A DNA stretch of 24,986 nucleotides from DAIOGN01 sp036745245 (GTDB lineage Bacteria > Zixibacteria > MSB-5A5 > JAUVRN01): contig DAIOGN010000035.1 in assembly GCA_036745245.1 (NCBI GenBank), positions 1-24,986 on the forward strand, in the 5' to 3' direction. The notes under the pieces are model-generated. The model saw nothing but the letters and a program-made list of their open reading frames with translations, did no database searches and was not told where the DNA came from. This document shows positions 22,474-24,986 of the stretch, one piece after another. Position numbers and translations under genes: made by a program. Position 1 is the stretch's first letter. Every line of letters begins with the position of its first letter.

Positions 22474-23682
22474 ATGCCCAAACTCTCGCAGCGCAGCGCA
22501 CACGTGCCCGCCTCCCCCATCCGCAAGCTGGTGCCCCATGCCGTGGCGGCCAAGGCGCGCGGCGTGCACGTATATCACCTCAACATCGGCCAGCCCGACA
22601 TCTCAACGCCTGCGAGCTTCCTGGCTGCGGTACGGTCGTGGCCCGGCCGTGTGATCGCCTACGAGCACTCTCAGGGCACCCCCGAAATGGTGGCCGCCTT
22701 TCGGCACTATTACAAGCGCACAGGCTTCGACCTTCCCACGGAAGCGATTCAGGTGACCACCGGCGGTTCGGAAGCCATCGCCTTCGCCCTCGCGTGCGCC
22801 GCCGAGCCCGGAGACAAAGTTCTCGTTTTCGAGCCGTTCTACACCAACTACGCAGGCTATGCGGCTCTGCTTGGCATCGAACTGGTCCCCGTGCTCACGG
22901 AAGCGTCTACCGGGTACCACCTGCCCGATCGCGAGACGATCGAAGCCGCGCTGGGCAAAGGCGTTCGCGCCATGCTGTTCTGCAATCCCAACAACCCCAC
23001 GGGAACGGTGTTCACGCGCGCCGAAGTGGAACTTCTGGGCAGCCTGTGCAAACGGGGAGACCTGTACCTCATCTCCGATGAAGCCTACAGGGAATTCTGT
23101 TACGAGGGGCGGCACACTTCAGCGCTCGAGCTGTCGGGACTGGAGGAGCACACCATCCTGGTGGACAGCCTGTCGAAACGGCTGTCCGCGTGCGGAGCGC
23201 GCATCGGAGCCCTGGTGTCGCGCAACACGCAGGTGATGGCGGCGGCTCTGCGCATGGCGCAGGCCCGGCTCTCCTCCCCCACGCTGGAGATGGTGGGCGC
23301 CGCTTCCGCACTCGAAGATCCCGAGACGCCGAAGTTCGTGCACGCCACGATCTCGGAATACCGGGCCCGGCGTGACACCGTGCTGGCCGGCCTGCGCAAG
23401 ATCGACGGCGCCTTCTGCAAGACCCCCGAAGGGGCCTTCTATGTCATGGCCACTCTGCCCATCGACTCGTCCGAGGACTTCGCGCGCTGGCTGCTCACCG
23501 ATTATCAGCGCGACGGCAAGACCGTGATGGTGGCCCCCGGTCCCGGATTCTACGCGACCCCCGGACGCGGCGCCCAGGAAGTGCGCATCGCCTACGTGCT
23601 CAATCAGGCCGACCTGGCGTGCGCCATGGAGCTTCTGGGCGAAGCGGTCCTGGCGTACCAGGGGCAGACCGCAAGCGCATGA
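22474..23682 (+). CDS. PLP-dependent class I/II aminotransferase
   Basis: This is a 402-residue fold-type I aminotransferase. Visible features are the substrate loop HLNIGQPDISTP (35-46), the cofactor region VTTGGSEAIAFALAC, NPNNPTGTVFT (171-181), SDEAYREF (201-208, Asp202 and Tyr205) and the PLP lysine Lys235 in VDSLSKRLSACGARIG, with an Arg in EVRIAYVL near the end. The amino-acid substrate cannot be fixed; aspartate or aromatic transamination is typical of the class. I took the ATG at 22474. A TTG at 22465 is an alternative with a better-placed GGGGAG upstream and would add three residues. It overlaps the ROK gene as ATGA, first of three coupled genes. Confidence 0.92.
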   Translation: MPKLSQRSAHVPASPIRKLVPHAVAAKARGVHVYHLNIGQPDISTPASFLAAVRSWPGRVIAYEHSQGTPEMVAAFRHYYKRTGFDLPTEAIQVTTGGSEAIAFALACAAEPGDKVLVFEPFYTNYAGYAALLGIELVPVLTEASTGYHLPDRETIEAALGKGVRAMLFCNPNNPTGTVFTRAEVELLGSLCKRGDLYLISDEAYREFCYEGRHTSALELSGLEEHTILVDSLSKRLSACGARIGALVSRNTQVMAAALRMAQARLSSPTLEMVGAASALEDPETPKFVHATISEYRARRDTVLAGLRKIDGAFCKTPEGAFYVMATLPIDSSEDFARWLLTDYQRDGKTVMVAPGPGFYATPGRGAQEVRIAYVLNQADLACAMELLGEAVLAYQGQTASA

Positions 23683-24620
23683 ACCTGTACGCCGGCCTCG
23701 ACGTCGGCGGTACGGCGGTGAAGTTCGGCCTGGCCGACCCCACCGGACACATCATCTCTTCGGATCAGGTTCCCACCGTGCAGGGCCGCGAGCCTCTGCT
23801 CGAACTGTTGGCCGACATCGTGTCGAACCTATCGAAGTCGCATCCGGTCGCCGGCGTGGGTGTGGGCACGGCGGGAGCGGTGGACTTCGCCACGGGAACG
23901 GTGGTGGGCCATTCTCCAAATCTCGCAGGCTGGGCCGATACGCCCGTGGCCGCGCTGCTTCGCGACAAAGTCAAACTGCGCGTGACCGTCGACAACGACG
24001 CCAATTGCATGGCGTTGGCCGAATCGCGATTGGGAGCGGGGGCCGGTTGTTCGTCGGTGTTCTTCCTCACGCTGGGCACGGGGGTGGGCTCGGCGTTTGT
24101 GCAGGAGGGCCGGCTCTGGCGGGGAGCTCACGGGATGAGCGGCGAGTTCGGACATTCCTCCGTGGTGAAGGACGGCCGCCTGTGCGCCTGCGGTCAGCGC
24201 GGCCACCTCGAAGCGTACGCGTCCGCCACGGCGCTCGTGTCGCGCACTGTGGAACTGGCGCGGCAGGGGCTCCCGTCCCTGTACGCCCAGGTGAGTGATG
24301 AAGCCGCGCGAGTGCTCGGCGCACGCGAGATCTTCGCCGCGGCAGCGGGAGGCGACGCGGCGGCGGCCCAGGCCACAAGCGAAGCCGCCTCGTACCTGGC
24401 GTGCGGCATCGCCTCCGCCGTGAACCTGCTCGACCCGGAACTCGTGGTGCTGGGCGGCGGCATGATCACCCCCGACCTTCCGTTCCTGATCACGGTGTCG
24501 CACGAAGTCAAACGCAGGGTGCACGAGGGAGTGGCGGACTTTGTGCGCGTCGTACCGGCGAAACTCGGCAATCAGGCCGGCTGGGTCGGCGCGGCGCTTC
24601 TGGCCGCGGAGTCCGCATGA
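23679..24620 (+). CDS. ROK-family sugar kinase (glucokinase-like)
   Basis: This is a 313-residue kinase of the ROK family (hexokinase/actin fold) that would phosphorylate glucose or an amino sugar with ATP. Features are the N-terminal phosphate loop AGLDVGGTAVKFGLAD, catalytic VDNDANCMALAE (Asp107), TLGTGVGSAFVQEGRLWRGA with HGMSGEFGH, and the zinc segment CACGQRGHLEAYAS. The usual ROK zinc motif is CxCGxxGC; here the third cysteine is His176, which could still bind zinc together with His159, Cys169 and Cys171. The ATG at 23679 overlaps the aminotransferase stop (ATGA). The stop overlaps the next small gene in the same way. The substrate is not determined. Confidence 0.93.
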   Translation: MNLYAGLDVGGTAVKFGLADPTGHIISSDQVPTVQGREPLLELLADIVSNLSKSHPVAGVGVGTAGAVDFATGTVVGHSPNLAGWADTPVAALLRDKVKLRVTVDNDANCMALAESRLGAGAGCSSVFFLTLGTGVGSAFVQEGRLWRGAHGMSGEFGHSSVVKDGRLCACGQRGHLEAYASATALVSRTVELARQGLPSLYAQVSDEAARVLGAREIFAAAAGGDAAAAQATSEAASYLACGIASAVNLLDPELVVLGGGMITPDLPFLITVSHEVKRRVHEGVADFVRVVPAKLGNQAGWVGAALLAAESA

Positions 24621-24799
24621 CGCAGGACACCGGCCGCCCGCATCGCGGCGTTCACTTCACGTGCTGCAACGTGTACGCCCGGGTGTACCTCAACGTCCGC
24701 GGGGATGCGTTTGTGGGCTGGTGTCCGCGCTGCGCGCGCCGATTGGAACTCAAGGTCGAGCCGGGGGGCTCGAACGACCAGTTCTTCGAAGCCGGATAA
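24617..24799 (+). CDS. Small CC/CPRC protein (60 residues), unknown function
   Basis: The ATG at 24617 overlaps the ROK stop as ATGA and opens a 60-residue frame. The core HFTCCNVYARVYLNVRGDAF is followed by VGWCPRCARRLELKV, so a CC pair and a CxxC pair lie about 20 residues apart, as in a small zinc ribbon or rubredoxin-like knuckle. The tail ends NDQFFEAG. I recognise no named family. Tight coupling to the kinase suggests that both are made together. The frame is real in my view because the cysteine pattern and the overlap agree. Confidence 0.8.
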   Translation: MTQDTGRPHRGVHFTCCNVYARVYLNVRGDAFVGWCPRCARRLELKVEPGGSNDQFFEAG

Positions 24800-24810
24800 G
24801 AGTGTGAAGC

Positions 24811-24829
24811 CGGCCGCGGCGAGCGGCCG
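24811..24829. terminator. GC-rich hairpin between convergent genes
   Basis: CGGCCGC (24811-24817), loop GGCGA and GCGGCCG (24823-24829) form a 7-bp stem between the stops of the convergent genes at 24799 and 24836. There is no T-run on either side, so a shared terminator is only a possibility. Confidence 0.35.
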
Positions 24830-24835
24830 CAGGCG

Positions 24836-24986
24836 TTAGAACAGATCCAGCTCCGCGGTGTTGGACATCTCATCTTCCAGTTTTTCGAGGTCGCGGCTCG
24901 AGTACTCGATTTCCAGGAAGACGCGGTTGTCATCGCCGCGCAGCATGAGACTCGATTCACAATGGATGAACACGAAACTCTCTATC
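24836..24986 (-). CDS. 3' end of an unidentified gene
   Basis: The stop TAA lies at 24838-24836 and the frame stays open to the right edge, giving 49 residues. The piece includes SFVFIHCESSLMLRGDDNRV, FLEIEYSSRDLEKLEDE and the acidic end MSNTAELDLF. It alternates hydrophobic strands with an acidic helix, and I recognise no family. A start inside the window (for example the GTG at 24974 or the ATG at 24944) is possible, but the frame more likely continues beyond the edge. It is convergent with the CC/CPRC gene. Confidence 0.5.
   Translation of the reverse strand, partial: IESFVFIHCESSLMLRGDDNRVFLEIEYSSRDLEKLEDEMSNTAELDLF

Noticed and set aside
22254..22553. N-terminal extension of the archaemetzincin-like frame.
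   Set aside because: The family start MKGKIVIVPLG fits the ATG at 22253. The extension overlaps the divergent aminotransferase gene and reads as random Arg/Pro/Gly-rich sequence.
1..24986. CRISPR arrays, tRNA or rRNA genes, insertion sequences, phage genes.
   Set aside because: I saw no regularly spaced repeats, no tRNA-like cloverleaf, no transposase motif and no phage proteins while reading both strands.

Overview
The window is high-GC DNA from a Gram-negative-type bacterium that respires through complex I. Evidence for an outer membrane is a signal-peptide beta-barrel-like protein paired with a lipoprotein. Two runs of exactly 10 N (9960-9969, 13691-13700) show it is a draft scaffold. The lineage cannot be fixed from the sequence. 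An uncultivated Gemmatimonadota- or Eisenbacteria-like organism is a guess only. I see no tRNA, rRNA, CRISPR array, insertion sequence or phage gene.

Left part, 1-15015, all minus strand: one long complex I operon reading nuoA-B-C-D-E-F-G-H-J-K-L-M-N. Genes overlap or are separated by at most about 27 nt, and several are joined by ATGA- or TGATG-type stop/start overlaps. nuoI, which normally sits between nuoH and nuoJ, is absent; only 4 nt separate those genes here. nuoC and nuoG are each interrupted by an N gap whose length does not fit the reading frame or the expected protein. A good promoter candidate precedes nuoA and is buried in a nested inverted repeat. Beyond nuoN lies a truncated gene in which a uroporphyrinogen-decarboxylase-like domain runs in frame into a proline iminopeptidase; it leaves the window at the left edge.

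Middle part, 15154-20207, also minus strand: asnA (ammonia-dependent asparagine synthetase) coupled behind a VOC/glyoxalase-like gene; a two-gene unit of a DinB/YfiT-family protein and a cupin; and an MrfA-type DEXH repair helicase. Two related GGGGTC/GACCCC palindromes (16798-16818 and 17886-17916) bracket the DinB/cupin pair.

Right part, 20269-24986: a lipoprotein and a beta-barrel-like exported protein form a minus-strand operon with a clear intrinsic terminator and a TTGACA promoter. Next is an archaemetzincin-like gene with HQxxH in place of HExxH, followed by a 54-residue membrane protein. Divergent from these, on the plus strand, is a tightly coupled trio: a PLP aminotransferase, a ROK sugar kinase, and a 60-residue CC/CPRC protein. 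The window closes with the 3' end of an unidentified minus-strand gene.

The main points of interest are the URO-D/iminopeptidase fusion, the missing nuoI, the palindrome over the nuo promoter, the archaemetzincin active-site change, and the aminotransferase-ROK-CC/CPRC trio.
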